Below, one piece after another: positions 15,219 to 25,694 of a DNA stretch of 64,000 nucleotides; within the stretch, counting starts at the first letter, position 1; each line of letters starts with the position of its first letter. The position numbers and the translations under genes are program-made. The notes beneath the pieces are model-generated. The model saw only the letters and a program-made list of their open reading frames with translations, did no database searches and was not told where the DNA came from. The DNA is from Bacteroidales bacterium UBA3843 (GTDB taxonomy: Bacteria > Bacteroidota > Bacteroidia > Bacteroidales > Paludibacteraceae): assembly GCA_002392745.1 (NCBI GenBank), contig DGHR01000007.1, forward strand, positions 108,512-172,511, read 5' to 3'.

Positions 15219-18200
15219 TTATTTAACGATGGTACGAAGTGTCTGTTGACCGCTCAGACTATTGACACGGACGAAGTAAACGCCTTGTGCCGGTACATTG
15301 GCGCGCCATACGCCTTCGCCTGCATAGCGCTCGCCCTTAATCAGCTTGCCGCTCATGTCATATACATAGATGTCTGCGTTCTGAGTGAGCCCGCTCAATA
15401 CCAACGTCCTGTCTATTGCTACCAAACTCAACTTGCCGTCGGTCAGCAGATTGTCAACACCTGTGGCTATGCTTGGCGTTTTCTTGCGCTCTACCGATAC
15501 AAACAGTCTGAACCGACTGGTATTCTTGCCTTTGGCTGTTGTGAATGTATAATTATCCGTCAGCAGGTCATAATATTGACCGGTTGTTGCATCCCATAAC
15601 ATCGCTGACTTCACTTCTTCCAGGTCGAAGCGGCTATCTGTAGCAATAGTATATGTGCCTGCTTGGTACGCATAATAGTTCAGCGGAACACCAATTACGG
15701 CTGCACTGCTGTCAGGCAAAGCGTTGTACGCCATTTCACCCGAATTATTGGTGCTGGATAGCAGCGGGTGCTGATACTGGGTGTACTTTGTGCCATACTG
15801 CATTACCAAGTCGTTCATGATGTCATAGCTATCTGTGTATTCATCCGAAATCAACAACGCTGTCTTGGCTGCCTCTGTGTTCGGAGCAATCATTTCTACA
15901 CCATACCATACAGGATACATTAACTCGTTTGTTTCTTCAGCCGGTGCGTTGCGGCGGGCTACTATATTGTTTTGACCGGAAGATGATTGGTTAAAGGTAA
16001 CCGTTTGGGCTGTCTTTGGATTATCTCCGCCTGTGGCGTTGTCCTCTCCGCCAACCTGAACGAAATATGCTGTAAACGGAGGCATATGGGTGGTGATATC
16101 TATCTGGTGGTAGCCTTCACGCCCGTTGTTGATGGGTTCAACGAGGTATCGCAAACTACCACTGCGTTTATATGTCTCGCCATCCGGCTCTAAAGCACCC
16201 ATTGCCAACGGCTCTGTGATATCTGTTGCATAGAACATCATATACGGATTGCCGATTAGATTCCATCCCTTATGGTTAGGTGTCAGTTCGGTATCTGTTT
16301 TGTCACCGCCATAGGCGTAGACATTACCGATTGTCTTGTCTGTTTTCTCATCAGCGATAACTCCATTCGCCATCGGGAATCGAAGTTCTTCCTTGATAAT
16401 ACCATCTCCTGCTAAACCAATACGATAGCCTATACCTTTCTTTAGTACTTCACCGGTATAAGTCTCCCAACCACCGGTCTTGTGCTCAGCACGATATGCT
16501 CCATTATACCATTTGATGAAGTAATCTGTTCGGTGAACAGCTGGAGTGCCGTCTGCGAATGTAATGTCTGCCACATTGCAGTCGTACGGCAAGCATACAA
16601 AGTGCCAATTGGTGGGGTCTATGTATAAGTCAAGGCTTACTCCGTTTGTCTTTCCGACGTTCAAATTGCCTTTTATGTCCGCTTTGGATATTTCTTCGCC
16701 TTTGCGGCGCAATGCAAGGGATTGAATGGAATAGTTGGAACCGCTAGGAACGGATAATGTAGCACCTTCGTATAACTTCAGATTTCGTATCTCGGGCACA
16801 TCGCCTGTTGTGCCATCTGTTGCTTTTTCCAGAGTGGCATTCTTGAATACTACTACGTCGCATGTGCGGCATACTTCCGCATCTTTTCCATAATTGTGGA
16901 AAATCTCATCTGTCGTTTGCTTGGTTCCGCTTTGCACCATGATAGGTACTTGCATATCTTTACGGAGTACCAGTGTCTCTGGATCGCCTTTTTTCAACTC
17001 TATACGAATTTGGGTACATGCCATCGTGTCCAGACGAGGAATAGGAATGGTATAGGTACCATCAAAAGGATTACTCTTTAAGTCCTCGAAACTATTGTGT
17101 GTCTCATTCTCAAAAGCGGTATAATAATCAGAGTAGTTATATTTACCAAGGGCCTCAAAGGCACCACAAGATGATGAGACATCGTCCTTGTTAGGTTTGT
17201 CGGAATCATCTAGCGGTGTAGGTATTTGCTTACCCATCCATTCATTATGGGCACCTCCAAGAGTACCGAAAGTTGTCTTATTGTATTTTAACGCAGAATC
17301 ACCACTTTGTACGGTATTCAAACGAATGAGCAGACAGCGGTTCGTCGATAGGGCGTAGGTCGCACCTGCAGATTGGTTATCATAGTCGATACCTGTTTCT
17401 GTGTACCAACCACCCGGTGAATCCATAAAACCATTGACATTGTCTGTGTTAGAGGAAACAAATCCTTCACCCGTGCTCAAACAATAGCCTCCGGACTGTG
17501 TTCCCGCGCCGACTATATCAATCAAGGTTCCCTCTTTGAATAACCCCACAGGATCATCACCGTTAAAATTCATACGTGCTCCTAAATATACATAGTGATC
17601 CCAGCCTGATTCGGATGGATTATCTTGGGCACATTTAATGATATTAGCATCCTTGTCATTATTTGTTTGTTTGGAGTAGAAAATTATTTCTTTCATCGGA
17701 GGCAGTTTCTTCTGAGCGGCAGTACGACCTTTGTTTATGTCTGCAATACTACTCCAATCAAGCGATGTGCTATAGCCGCTCGTTCCGTGTTGGGCAATCT
17801 TTATCTCATAATTGCTCAAATCGATAGTATCTTTGGTTCCGTTGAATAGACCTATCATCTTTACATTACTTTGTGCTTCGAAATACTTAGAAATGAATAG
17901 GTCTTTAGCTACGTTGGCATTCTTGTTACCATGCGAAACCTCATTGGAGGTATAAATGGTTACATCTGCATCACCATTATAACTTACCACTACGGCATTC
18001 GCCTGCCATTCTGCTACATCCATATGTAACTCTTCTGTGGTGAAATATCCTAACGAAGATACGCAACCTGCTACACCGCCTGCAAATACTTTATAATAGT
18101 AGGTAGTGTTGCTTGTCAGATTGCTAATCTCAAATGGAGATGTCTTGCTTGTATAATCTGAACCAACTTGTGCAGTGCATAGCGCATCGCTATAAACCTT

Positions 18201-21200
18201 TACAGTCGCTGTTCCAGCCTCGCAAGTCCAAGATATAGTAGCACTTGTAGTACTAACTAATGGCTCTCCTAACACTGGAATATCATCACATGTGGTAGTG
18301 GTGAAAGAACCATTGTATGTGAGCGAACAATCATCAGATGCTGCATTCGATTTAATTGTAAATGTATATTCTGTATTACTGCTTAAACCGGTAATTTCGC
18401 ATGTTAATGTCTCATCTCCGGTTATAGTTCCAACTGCTCCGCCACTGCATGTAACGGTATAACTTACTGCGTCTGCTACCGGAGCCCATGTTAGTATAGC
18501 TTTACTTGATTTCGCCACAACAGTCGGCTTTGGCGCATCTAAGCAAACACATGTAGAAGCGATTGGCAAGATTCTTAAGTTTCCGTAGTAACCACTTGCG
18601 CCGTAGTTGCTGGTCGCGTAATGGCCAAAGACGCCATCATGTAGCATAACGCCACGAGTACCCATAGCCTGATTGGTTACATGGTATGTATTAAAATCTT
18701 CGGTCTCTAATAACCAACCGGTCTGATCGCTTTCTGCTGCGCGGGTGGCTAGAGTCGTTCCATTAGAACTGGCGGTACTTCCCCATAATTGCCCGGACGG
18801 ACCAACTAAATGAACATACTTATCAGGACTACTTAGATCTTCCAAAGTATATATAGCTCTTGTTGGGCAGTTCTCTACTTGATTGGAACCGTTGATGGTA
18901 ACAGGCAGAGCTGTAGGACGAGTGGCGGTTGTCATCGATCCATCCAGTACAAAACTATTGCTTGAACCATCGGTAGCTACGATTGCAAATTGTGCTGGAA
19001 CAGAACGACCATTTAACGTAATGGCTTTGCTGTTCGGAGTCGGGCTCTTGCCGTCTTGGAAAGTCAGAGTGGCAGTATGAGTAGCATTAGCCTCGGATGG
19101 TTGATACCAAACACGATATGTTGTCGTCAATTCTCCGTCTGTAATGGTGTTGGATGCTAATTCACAGCCAAACATAGAGGCGTTCGTGCCGGTAATATTG
19201 GCCTGCAAGGCGCTTCCTTCTACTCCGCTGCATACAATAGTCAACTCTTTGGAATATACCTTTTCGCCATTACTACTTGTCAATCTCTCCGGCTCTTCTG
19301 GGCGTATTGGGTCGCAAATAGGATTACTATTAAATTTTGAGTTATAGTAAGTGACCGTGAAGGAAGATAATTTTATTTTATAGGAACTATTTTTTTTGTC
19401 TTGCGGGTAGAGATAAATCTGTGTAACATTGCCGTCACATGTAACTGTTTGCGAAGTAGGGGTATTGGTTGTCAATGTAGCGGTTCCATCATCGTTTCCA
19501 ATATGGTCAATTGCGTAGCCGCTTGTGTTCGTAAACTCAATCTTTTTTATTCGATTATGTGCGTCTATTAATGCCCAGCCTTCATATTTGTTATAAGAAT
19601 CATAATAAATCTGGTATAAATCACTATTTAATTCATAGCTATTTATATAAAATTCCACACCGCTTGCATTGTGTAACCACCAATAATCCTCCCCAATCTC
19701 AGTATATCCGCTAGTCATGCTACTAGCGTTATAGGTCACAGTGCTCTCTCCTGTAGTTTCTTTACGATAAACGGCATAGAATGTAATGGCGGTGGTTACT
19801 TGGGTTGCATCTCCCGGCATATAGAGACGCGGCGCAACGGTTGTTTCCGTTTGCGAAGCAGTCGCCCAACCGGCAAACATCCAACCATCGTCAGCGCACG
19901 CTGGGGTAGGACCGTTCGGAAACTTAACATACCATTCAGTACCATCTTGATAAGACCACTTTGTAGGAACGGTCGGGTTTCCTTCTCCGGTAACAAACGT
20001 TACGATATTGCTACCGGAAGGCTTAGTCAAAGTATATGTCGCACTTGCAACTTCCGAGTTACCAAGACCATCTTTGATGGCGATTGCTTTAATCGTAGTT
20101 GTGCCCGCAGCATCTAAAACTATCGGGTCTCCTGTGTAGCGCGTACTACTGCTGGTCGGATCGGCGCCATTTGTTGTATAATAAATGGTTGCTCCAACGG
20201 TTGTGGTAGCTAAATAAATTGATTGCACGTCTTCATAACTTCCTGCCTCCACAGAGAATGTAGGTGTGGCGCATTGGAAAGTATATGTAGCTGTCGCAAC
20301 ATTCGAGTCATCTAAACCAGCCTTGGTCGCAAAGGCTTTAATTGTTGTTGTGCTGTTTACTGGTATGGCACCATTGTACACATTACTGCTCGTTGTAGGA
20401 GTCGTACCATCCGTTGTATAGTAAATCGTAGCACTTGGTGTTGAACAACTAATGCTAACACTCTGTGATACATCATAACTACCCGCTGCAGGTGTAAATT
20501 TCGGTGTGGCTACCTTATTGCATCCTGTCGAGTATTCGGAATAAGAAACACTACTTGTTTTAACTACAACATCATCTAAGAAGAAACGTTGTTTTTTTGT
20601 TGCACTAGCAAATGTAATGGAAATTTCATCCGTAATACTGGTTATAGAAATAGTATAACTAGTGAAAGATGCATCAGATAAGGTGATACTACTCTCGCTT
20701 AGTGTACAATTAGTTCCTGTTAAACCAAGTACAGTTCCATCTCCACTCCACGAGCCGGCTCTAAAAGTTAAGGTCGCACTGGTAGCTGCTCCACAATCAA
20801 TGTTTGGAGTGGTGGCAGATCCTGCATAATCACCATTGCCTAATTTCAAGCATCCATCAGCAGCCTTGTCATACGAAAGGAGCCATGATGATGATATGGA
20901 AGTCGGTGTTGTAGTAGACGCAATAGAGCCACTCCAACCTCCGCTATTACCGCCAGTACCTGTACAATCGGAAAAGTCTTCGGAAAAAACTGTCGCAACT
21001 CCTCCACCTTCGCCTGCGTCAGCAAATACAGCATAGAAGGTCGTATTGGCAGTGATGGCCGGCGAAGTGCTTGTAAATAACACACCAGGTGCGGTGTCGT
21101 CATCGCTATACTCTGCATCCGTCCAGCCCACAAACACTTTGCTGTCGTCGCAGTCGCTGCTCGTCGGAGCAGTCGGTGCACTGACGGTTGTGTTGTAATC

Positions 21201-23828
21201 GGCATTGTTGTTGCTTGCACTCACACCGCTTGACCAACTACTTCCGTTCACGCTCCAACTAACCGTGTAATTGTTAATTGTCCATTTGGCATGGAGGGTA
21301 ATATTTCCAGCGTATAGCCATTGCTTATATTCGTCTGTATATATCTCCGAAACACCATCATTTGCCTCTGCAATTACACTTCCTGTTGCGTTAATAATTT
21401 GCGTTCCTTCTCCATTCTCTTCTGTATAATAACCGCCAAAAGTATAACCGGTTTTTGTTGGAACGGTAATGGCAGGTGTGCCGGATAGATTGGTATTCGC
21501 ACCATATGTGACAGAGATAGAAGTGGTGCCTGCAGTTGTTGCATCTTGGTTATCCAAAGTAATAGTATATGGGTTACCCGTCCATTTTGCATAATATGTC
21601 TTGTTCTCTGTAATGTTATCTGACCAATTGACGGCATTGGTTAAACCTGATTCCTTATACCATCCCGCAAACGTATATCCTGATTTGGTAGGATCTTCCG
21701 GTTTTACGGCAGGTGTTCCGCTCGCAGCATAGACCGTAGCATATGTTGTATAGTCCATCAATGTGACACTCAGCGGAGTAAAAGTCGCATCGCTGCTGTA
21801 ATAATATGTCGCACTGGCTTTGCCATTCTTGCCATAAGCACGATAATGGTATGTATTACCAACGGTAAATGGACCTGTTAAAGTGCCATCCCATGTGGTT
21901 GCACTGCCCGAAGTACCTACTTGTACTTTGTTGTTGCTAATAGTTGGATTAGCGCTTGTTCCCCATACAAAACCATAGTCCTCCCATGCGCAGTTTGTAC
22001 CTGGAGCCCAACCTGTTGCTGTCACGCCAACGCTACTCAAAGAGAAACCGCCTTTCAATGCCGCACTTCCCTCCGTCGGATCTGCTGCACATGCGGCACA
22101 AGAAGTAACATAATTTTTATACTCGGGAATATATATATCCATTTTGTAGTAATCGCTTGTGCCTGTATTATAACAGTAAAAATTGCCATTAAAACATTCT
22201 AAGTCGTTTGATGATGCTTGACTACGAAGAATATTTTTAGAACTATTTACGGTCACAGACCATGTATCTTCATCGCCGTCACAATAAGCATTATTTCCGC
22301 TTGAGTTTAAAAATTTATTGTCTCTTTTAAATTGATAATTACCATTTTTAATGCCTACTGTCCAAATAATTGTAGCATCAGTTGTTGTTATTGTACTTGA
22401 ACTGATTGTGACATCAACACCTCCTAATTTCCCGGAAGAACTGGCAGTTCCGGACATGGATTTGTTCGCAGAGGGGTTGACAATTAAAACCTGTCTTCCA
22501 TCTATTAAGTCAGCTTTAGCTCCAAGTTCATATTTGTTGGCTGTCTTAGTTGCAAATACTGCATAATAAGTTTGTGCCGATCCAATAGTCGTTAACGAAG
22601 ACACAAACGTAGGTTTAGTATTTGTAGAACCAACAATCGCAGCAGTCGCCCATCCGACAAACTCTTTTGCTGGGTCACAACTGGATGGAGCATCTGGCAG
22701 GACAAGATTTTGACCGCTACGAATAGATTTTGTGTCATACGTAGAACCATTGTTCATGAATGTAACGGTGTAATACGTACCGGGAATAGAACTGCCTTCC
22801 GCAGCTTCGCTGTTACACCAAGTGGACCCATCACCTATCGCTTTTACTGCCCAAGTATAAGTTGTTCCGTTAGAAAGACTATTTTTTGTAAAAGGAGATG
22901 TTGCATCAGCATAGGCACCACCATTCCAACTCACTTGGTATTTAGTTGCATTATCTACATTCGGCCACGATAAAACAAGCTTATTGCTGGACGGTGTTGC
23001 TGTAACGGAAGGAGTGCTGAGTGCTGTGCCGGAACAACCGGCTGTTGTTTCCCATGTAATCTCTATACTTGATATGTATACAGCACCACTATTTGACCGG
23101 ATTCCAACGAATGTGTAATCACCGGTTATTGTTAATGTAGCAGTAGAAGACGTACTACCAATTTCAGTTCCTTTTGTGCTATTGTCATACAAGTCGGTTG
23201 CGGCGGAATAAGCAGTGGTCTTACCATACACTTTTATAGTGTTAGACCCGCTTGCTACAACAATCCTAACAGACTTTACTCTGCTACCTCCAGATGCGGT
23301 CGTTACGATACCAGAGTTGGAGTTTTTGGAGCGTAACTGAATGTTTTCACTTCCGTCTTTTGCTGATTGTCCGGCATATACAGCATCTGATGTTATGGTC
23401 ACATCGCTAAAATCGGTGTACGTGGTACCTGTCGCTACTAAGTAAGATGCAGTTATCACATCTGTCACATCCGTTCCCCACACATTTCCCACTCCGATGG
23501 TGAAAGCAAGCATAAACAAGGTGGCGATACGGAGCAAATACCTGTCTATCGTTAGAGATAAGTTGGAGATAAGTTGGGTGTTCGTTGGATATTGACCTAC
23601 CTTCACCCTACTGTCCTTTAACCCACGGCGTGCAAAAATTGGCATGGCACTTTTGGCACTTTTGGCACTTTTGGCACTTTCGGCAAAAATTTGCTCGGTC
23701 AGTTTTGGCCATTTCAAGAACTGCATGACCGACTTGCCAAAAACTCGAAGCCTTTGACTAAAAGTAAATAAGTCTTTCTTCGCCGCCTGGGCATGATTAA
23801 CTACATGATTAACTAATAAATTTTTCAT
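15219..23828 (-). CDS. Giant type IX-secreted surface protein
   Basis: 2869 residues. The hydrophobic signal segment (about 93-118, LLRIATLFMLAFTIGVGNVWG) lies after an unusual 90-residue N-terminal extension containing SAKSAKSAKSA, written by a 9-nt repeat (23643-23692). Then come FN3-like domains, several InlB B-repeats (GYTFAGWYKES, GYTFGGYYTEENG), two chitobiase-C-like units (ATIYYTTDGTTP; ATIYYTTNGADP), further FN3 and Ig-like regions, a lamin-tail-like segment (MIGLFNGTKDTIDLSNYEIK) and a type IX C-terminal sorting domain (DIYVYDMSGKLIKGE, GVYFVRV, TLRTIVK). Likely an adhesin or a scaffold exported through the PorSS. A hairpin leader motif lies 70 nt upstream of the start; no promoter is seen there, so it is probably transcribed with the two genes upstream. 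Confidence 0.88.
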   Translation of the reverse strand: MKNLLVNHVVNHAQAAKKDLFTFSQRLRVFGKSVMQFLKWPKLTEQIFAESAKSAKSAKSAMPIFARRGLKDSRVKVGQYPTNTQLISNLSLTIDRYLLRIATLFMLAFTIGVGNVWGTDVTDVITASYLVATGTTYTDFSDVTITSDAVYAGQSAKDGSENIQLRSKNSNSGIVTTASGGSRVKSVRIVVASGSNTIKVYGKTTAYSAATDLYDNSTKGTEIGSTSSTATLTITGDYTFVGIRSNSGAVYISSIEITWETTAGCSGTALSTPSVTATPSSNKLVLSWPNVDNATKYQVSWNGGAYADATSPFTKNSLSNGTTYTWAVKAIGDGSTWCNSEAAEGSSIPGTYYTVTFMNNGSTYDTKSIRSGQNLVLPDAPSSCDPAKEFVGWATAAIVGSTNTKPTFVSSLTTIGSAQTYYAVFATKTANKYELGAKADLIDGRQVLIVNPSANKSMSGTASSSGKLGGVDVTISSSTITTTDATIIWTVGIKNGNYQFKRDNKFLNSSGNNAYCDGDEDTWSVTVNSSKNILRSQASSNDLECFNGNFYCYNTGTSDYYKMDIYIPEYKNYVTSCAACAADPTEGSAALKGGFSLSSVGVTATGWAPGTNCAWEDYGFVWGTSANPTISNNKVQVGTSGSATTWDGTLTGPFTVGNTYHYRAYGKNGKASATYYYSSDATFTPLSVTLMDYTTYATVYAASGTPAVKPEDPTKSGYTFAGWYKESGLTNAVNWSDNITENKTYYAKWTGNPYTITLDNQDATTAGTTSISVTYGANTNLSGTPAITVPTKTGYTFGGYYTEENGEGTQIINATGSVIAEANDGVSEIYTDEYKQWLYAGNITLHAKWTINNYTVSWSVNGSSWSSGVSASNNNADYNTTVSAPTAPTSSDCDDSKVFVGWTDAEYSDDDTAPGVLFTSTSPAITANTTFYAVFADAGEGGGVATVFSEDFSDCTGTGGNSGGWSGSIASTTTPTSISSSWLLSYDKAADGCLKLGNGDYAGSATTPNIDCGAATSATLTFRAGSWSGDGTVLGLTGTNCTLSESSITLSDASFTSYTISITSITDEISITFASATKKQRFFLDDVVVKTSSVSYSEYSTGCNKVATPKFTPAAGSYDVSQSVSISCSTPSATIYYTTDGTTPTTSSNVYNGAIPVNSTTTIKAFATKAGLDDSNVATATYTFQCATPTFSVEAGSYEDVQSIYLATTTVGATIYYTTNGADPTSSSTRYTGDPIVLDAAGTTTIKAIAIKDGLGNSEVASATYTLTKPSGSNIVTFVTGEGNPTVPTKWSYQDGTEWYVKFPNGPTPACADDGWMFAGWATASQTETTVAPRLYMPGDATQVTTAITFYAVYRKETTGESTVTYNASSMTSGYTEIGEDYWWLHNASGVEFYINSYELNSDLYQIYYDSYNKYEGWALIDAHNRIKKIEFTNTSGYAIDHIGNDDGTATLTTNTPTSQTVTCDGNVTQIYLYPQDKKNSSYKIKLSSFTVTYYNSKFNSNPICDPIRPEEPERLTSSNGEKVYSKELTIVCSGVEGSALQANITGTNASMFGCELASNTITDGELTTTYRVWYQPSEANATHTATLTFQDGKSPTPNSKAITLNGRSVPAQFAIVATDGSSNSFVLDGSMTTATRPTALPVTINGSNQVENCPTRAIYTLEDLSSPDKYVHLVGPSGQLWGSTASSNGTTLATRAAESDQTGWLLETEDFNTYHVTNQAMGTRGVMLHDGVFGHYATSNYGASGYYGNLRILPIASTCVCLDAPKPTVVAKSSKAILTWAPVADAVSYTVTCSGGAVGTITGDETLTCEITGLSSNTEYTFTIKSNAASDDCSLTYNGSFTTTTCDDIPVLGEPLVSTTSATISWTCEAGTATVKVYSDALCTAQVGSDYTSKTSPFEISNLTSNTTYYYKVFAGGVAGCVSSLGYFTTEELHMDVAEWQANAVVVSYNGDADVTIYTSNEVSHGNKNANVAKDLFISKYFEAQSNVKMIGLFNGTKDTIDLSNYEIKIAQHGTSGYSTSLDWSSIADINKGRTAAQKKLPPMKEIIFYSKQTNNDKDANIIKCAQDNPSESGWDHYVYLGARMNFNGDDPVGLFKEGTLIDIVGAGTQSGGYCLSTGEGFVSSNTDNVNGFMDSPGGWYTETGIDYDNQSAGATYALSTNRCLLIRLNTVQSGDSALKYNKTTFGTLGGAHNEWMGKQIPTPLDDSDKPNKDDVSSSCGAFEALGKYNYSDYYTAFENETHNSFEDLKSNPFDGTYTIPIPRLDTMACTQIRIELKKGDPETLVLRKDMQVPIMVQSGTKQTTDEIFHNYGKDAEVCRTCDVVVFKNATLEKATDGTTGDVPEIRNLKLYEGATLSVPSGSNYSIQSLALRRKGEEISKADIKGNLNVGKTNGVSLDLYIDPTNWHFVCLPYDCNVADITFADGTPAVHRTDYFIKWYNGAYRAEHKTGGWETYTGEVLKKGIGYRIGLAGDGIIKEELRFPMANGVIADEKTDKTIGNVYAYGGDKTDTELTPNHKGWNLIGNPYMMFYATDITEPLAMGALEPDGETYKRSGSLRYLVEPINNGREGYHQIDITTHMPPFTAYFVQVGGEDNATGGDNPKTAQTVTFNQSSSGQNNIVARRNAPAEETNELMYPVWYGVEMIAPNTEAAKTALLISDEYTDSYDIMNDLVMQYGTKYTQYQHPLLSSTNNSGEMAYNALPDSSAAVIGVPLNYYAYQAGTYTIATDSRFDLEEVKSAMLWDATTGQYYDLLTDNYTFTTAKGKNTSRFRLFVSVERKKTPSIATGVDNLLTDGKLSLVAIDRTLVLSGLTQNADIYVYDMSGKLIKGERYAGEGVWRANVPAQGVYFVRVNSLSGQQTLRTIVK
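23643..23692. repeat. In-frame 9-nt repeat in giant gene
   Basis: GGCACTTTT repeated four times (read SAKSAKSAK on the coding strand). A multiple of three, so copy-number change would not shift the frame. Confidence 0.85.
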
Positions 23829-23897
23829 TGTATTTAGTTTTTATATATTATTCATTATTTATGATTTATGCGCGTATGCGTTTGTGATTTTTATTTT

Positions 23898-23930
23898 GTG
23901 ACCAAGGGATAAGCCAATATCCCTTGACCG
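23898..23930 (-). promoter_or_regulatory. Hairpin leader motif A (giant gene)
   Basis: Stem CAAGGGATA (23903-23911) with TATCCCTTG (23918-23926). In gene direction the motif reads GGTCA, stem, ATTGGCTT loop, stem, GGTCACAAA. Copies B, C and D keep the loop ATTGGnTT and flank CACAAA while the stems differ. It lies about 70 nt before the ATG of the 2869-residue protein. Confidence 0.8.
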
Positions 23931-23934
23931 GAAA

Positions 23935-24411
23935 TTAGACAAATATTTTTACATCGTTAAATACAGTACGCGCAACGGTTTCTGCATCAAGGATACGATT
24001 ACTTCTGAGTTTTGCATCATAATAAGTTTTGAAATACCATTTATATATAAGTGCACTATAGAGGCTTTGTAGTTCCTTATGCACGGAATTTTTGCGATTA
24101 TATCTACGGGCGCAGCAAATAAGGAATTCAATGTTCTCGTTTTTTGCCCACTGCATCGCAATACGAAAACCTTCTAGTGTATCTCCTGCACTGATAACAC
24201 CAACACGATGCCCATTAATCTCAACAATAGTTCTAAAGTCAGGAATGAAATCATTAATCTTAGCCAAGACATCATTATAAGTCCATTCTTTAGGCGCACC
24301 TGTTAGGCAAACCACCTTTGTGCTGATAGTTTTAAGCAAATTATAAACAAGCCAACTAGTGTGTGTCTTGCCGGCATCTCTTTTTCCAAAAATAACAAAA
24401 ATCTTTTTCAT
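23935..24411 (-). CDS. P-loop NTPase-like protein, unrecognised family
   Basis: 158 residues beginning MKKIFVIFGKRDAGKT; GKRDAGKT (9-16) is a Walker A motif immediately after the first beta strand. A hydrophobic strand ending in acidic/His residues (RTIVEINGHRVGVISAGD) could supply the Walker B side. FLICCARRYNRKNSVHKEL is compatible with a substrate-binding loop as in nucleoside or small-molecule kinases and zeta-toxin-like folds. I cannot assign a function. It lies between an Mrr-like nuclease gene and the giant surface protein gene on the same strand, and all three have the same hairpin leader. A/T-rich composition sets the pair apart from the housekeeping genes. Confidence 0.7.
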   Translation of the reverse strand: MKKIFVIFGKRDAGKTHTSWLVYNLLKTISTKVVCLTGAPKEWTYNDVLAKINDFIPDFRTIVEINGHRVGVISAGDTLEGFRIAMQWAKNENIEFLICCARRYNRKNSVHKELQSLYSALIYKWYFKTYYDAKLRSNRILDAETVARTVFNDVKIFV

Positions 24412-24484
24412 ATTGTTTGATTTTTATATTATATTCTTATCCTCAATTCTTCGGAACGATTATTGCTCTGCAATTTTCGTTTTT

Positions 24485-24517
24485 GTGGCCATAGGTCAAC
24501 CCAATAACCCGTGGCCT
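24485..24517 (-). promoter_or_regulatory. Hairpin leader motif B (P-loop gene)
   Basis: GGCCA (24487-24491) pairs with TGGCC (24512-24516), with inner GGT/ACC pairs; loop in gene direction ATTGGGTT, then CCACAAA. About 74 nt before the ATG at 24411. Confidence 0.8.
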
Positions 24518-24522
24518 GTTTA

Positions 24523-25572
24523 TTATTCAAAATGTTTTAATCCCACTTCCAATATCATCCTTGCAAAATCTTGTCCGTTTATCAAACGTACATTTTCTGC
24601 ATTAGCTTTTCGTTTAGCCTCATCTGTAAATTCATTAGCATTAGATATCACCCACATCTGAACATTATAATCTGCGTTCGTATGATTATCCTTATATGCA
24701 ATAATTTGATTCACGGCCCATTCATTGGTAATACTGTTATGCTTTTTCACCTGCACAAGTATGGCGACTTTCAATTCCTCAAAATACGCAACTCTATCTG
24801 CGTCACCGCATTCTGTAGAAGTTTCATTAGGCGCGGGCTTAACTACCTCCGTCGCTCCAATCGCTCGTAGATATTTCTCTACTAACTCCTCATATTTATG
24901 ATGTTGGGTATAGTCAGTTATCGTCTGTTGAGCAGCCTGCAATGTTGACTTTATCAGTTCTTCGTGAATACTAATAGGAGCCTCACTCTTCCCCCGTTTA
25001 ATAGCATCTTCTATACTTCCCGAAATATCAGAGATATCCGCATTAGTCTGAAGAATCTTCATGCGAGAGTACAAAGCTTGATCTGCATATAGTTGGCGAG
25101 GCAACTTGAGCACAACGGGTTCTACTTTACGGAAGAAACCAAGATCTATAAACTTTTCATGCTCGTCATATAAGTAGTAATATCCATTATTGTTTTTTGT
25201 CACATGAACTTTTTCTCCATTCCAGTCTTGTACATTTTCAATATCTATCAATGAAGACAATGATTGATTTGTGTAAACATCATCATCTGCTATTCTATAG
25301 ATACTGAATTCTCCCCATGTGGGAACTACTACTAAATCACCCTTACCCATTTTAAGGAAACGCCATAAACTCCAACGATTGCGCATGCCCCCATATTCAT
25401 TATAAAATTCCCTTTCAAATGCATTCCAATCGTTTCGGCTCCTCGTCACAAAGTCATCCCACGAAAGCGATGCCCACCCTGTAGAAAGAACATTATGTTC
25501 GAATAGTAGGGGATGAGTTAATTTAATAGCATTTTCTCCTCCAGTTATTCTATGAAGCCAGTATTTTGCCAT
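24523..25572 (-). CDS. Mrr-like restriction endonuclease domain protein
   Basis: 349 residues. The C-terminal 130 residues resemble the Mrr_cat/PD-(D/E)xK nuclease fold: HHKYEELVEKYLRAIGATEV, then GDADRVAYF and the catalytic-looking VQVKKH (QxK form of the motif), followed by ADYNVQMWVIS and a closing helix. The N-terminal half (YWLHRITGGENAIKL, GDLVVVPTWGEFSIYRI) has the look of an EVE/PUA-like or other small-molecule or modified-base reader domain. The most likely role is a type IV modification-dependent restriction enzyme in defence. It faces the candidate invertible promoter segment at 25695-26011 and has no promoter of its own on this strand. Exact specificity is unknown. Confidence 0.75.
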   Translation of the reverse strand: MAKYWLHRITGGENAIKLTHPLLFEHNVLSTGWASLSWDDFVTRSRNDWNAFEREFYNEYGGMRNRWSLWRFLKMGKGDLVVVPTWGEFSIYRIADDDVYTNQSLSSLIDIENVQDWNGEKVHVTKNNNGYYYLYDEHEKFIDLGFFRKVEPVVLKLPRQLYADQALYSRMKILQTNADISDISGSIEDAIKRGKSEAPISIHEELIKSTLQAAQQTITDYTQHHKYEELVEKYLRAIGATEVVKPAPNETSTECGDADRVAYFEELKVAILVQVKKHNSITNEWAVNQIIAYKDNHTNADYNVQMWVISNANEFTDEAKRKANAENVRLINGQDFARMILEVGLKHFE

Positions 25573-25616
25573 CTTTCTTTTTTCTTTTGCACTCCCCCGT
25601 GCGCACTTGTCTTTTT

Positions 25617-25647
25617 GTGACCATAGGCTAACCCAATGACCTGTGGC
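25617..25647 (-). promoter_or_regulatory. Hairpin leader motif C (Mrr-like gene)
   Basis: CCATAGG (25621-25627) pairs with CCTGTGG (25640-25646); in gene direction the loop is ATTGGGTT and GGTCACAAA follows. Between it and the ATG at 25572 lies GTGCGCACGGGGGAGTGC, a word that recurs before the gene at 29520. Confidence 0.8.
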
Positions 25648-25694
25648 TAAGAGCCTAATAACCTATTTCCCCGAATTGCCGATTTTTTTCTCTG

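Noticed and set aside
23935..25572. Complete multi-gene defence system (P-loop plus Mrr-like nuclease)
   Set aside because: Neither protein matches a named system well enough and the P-loop protein is only 158 residues; kept as separate features.
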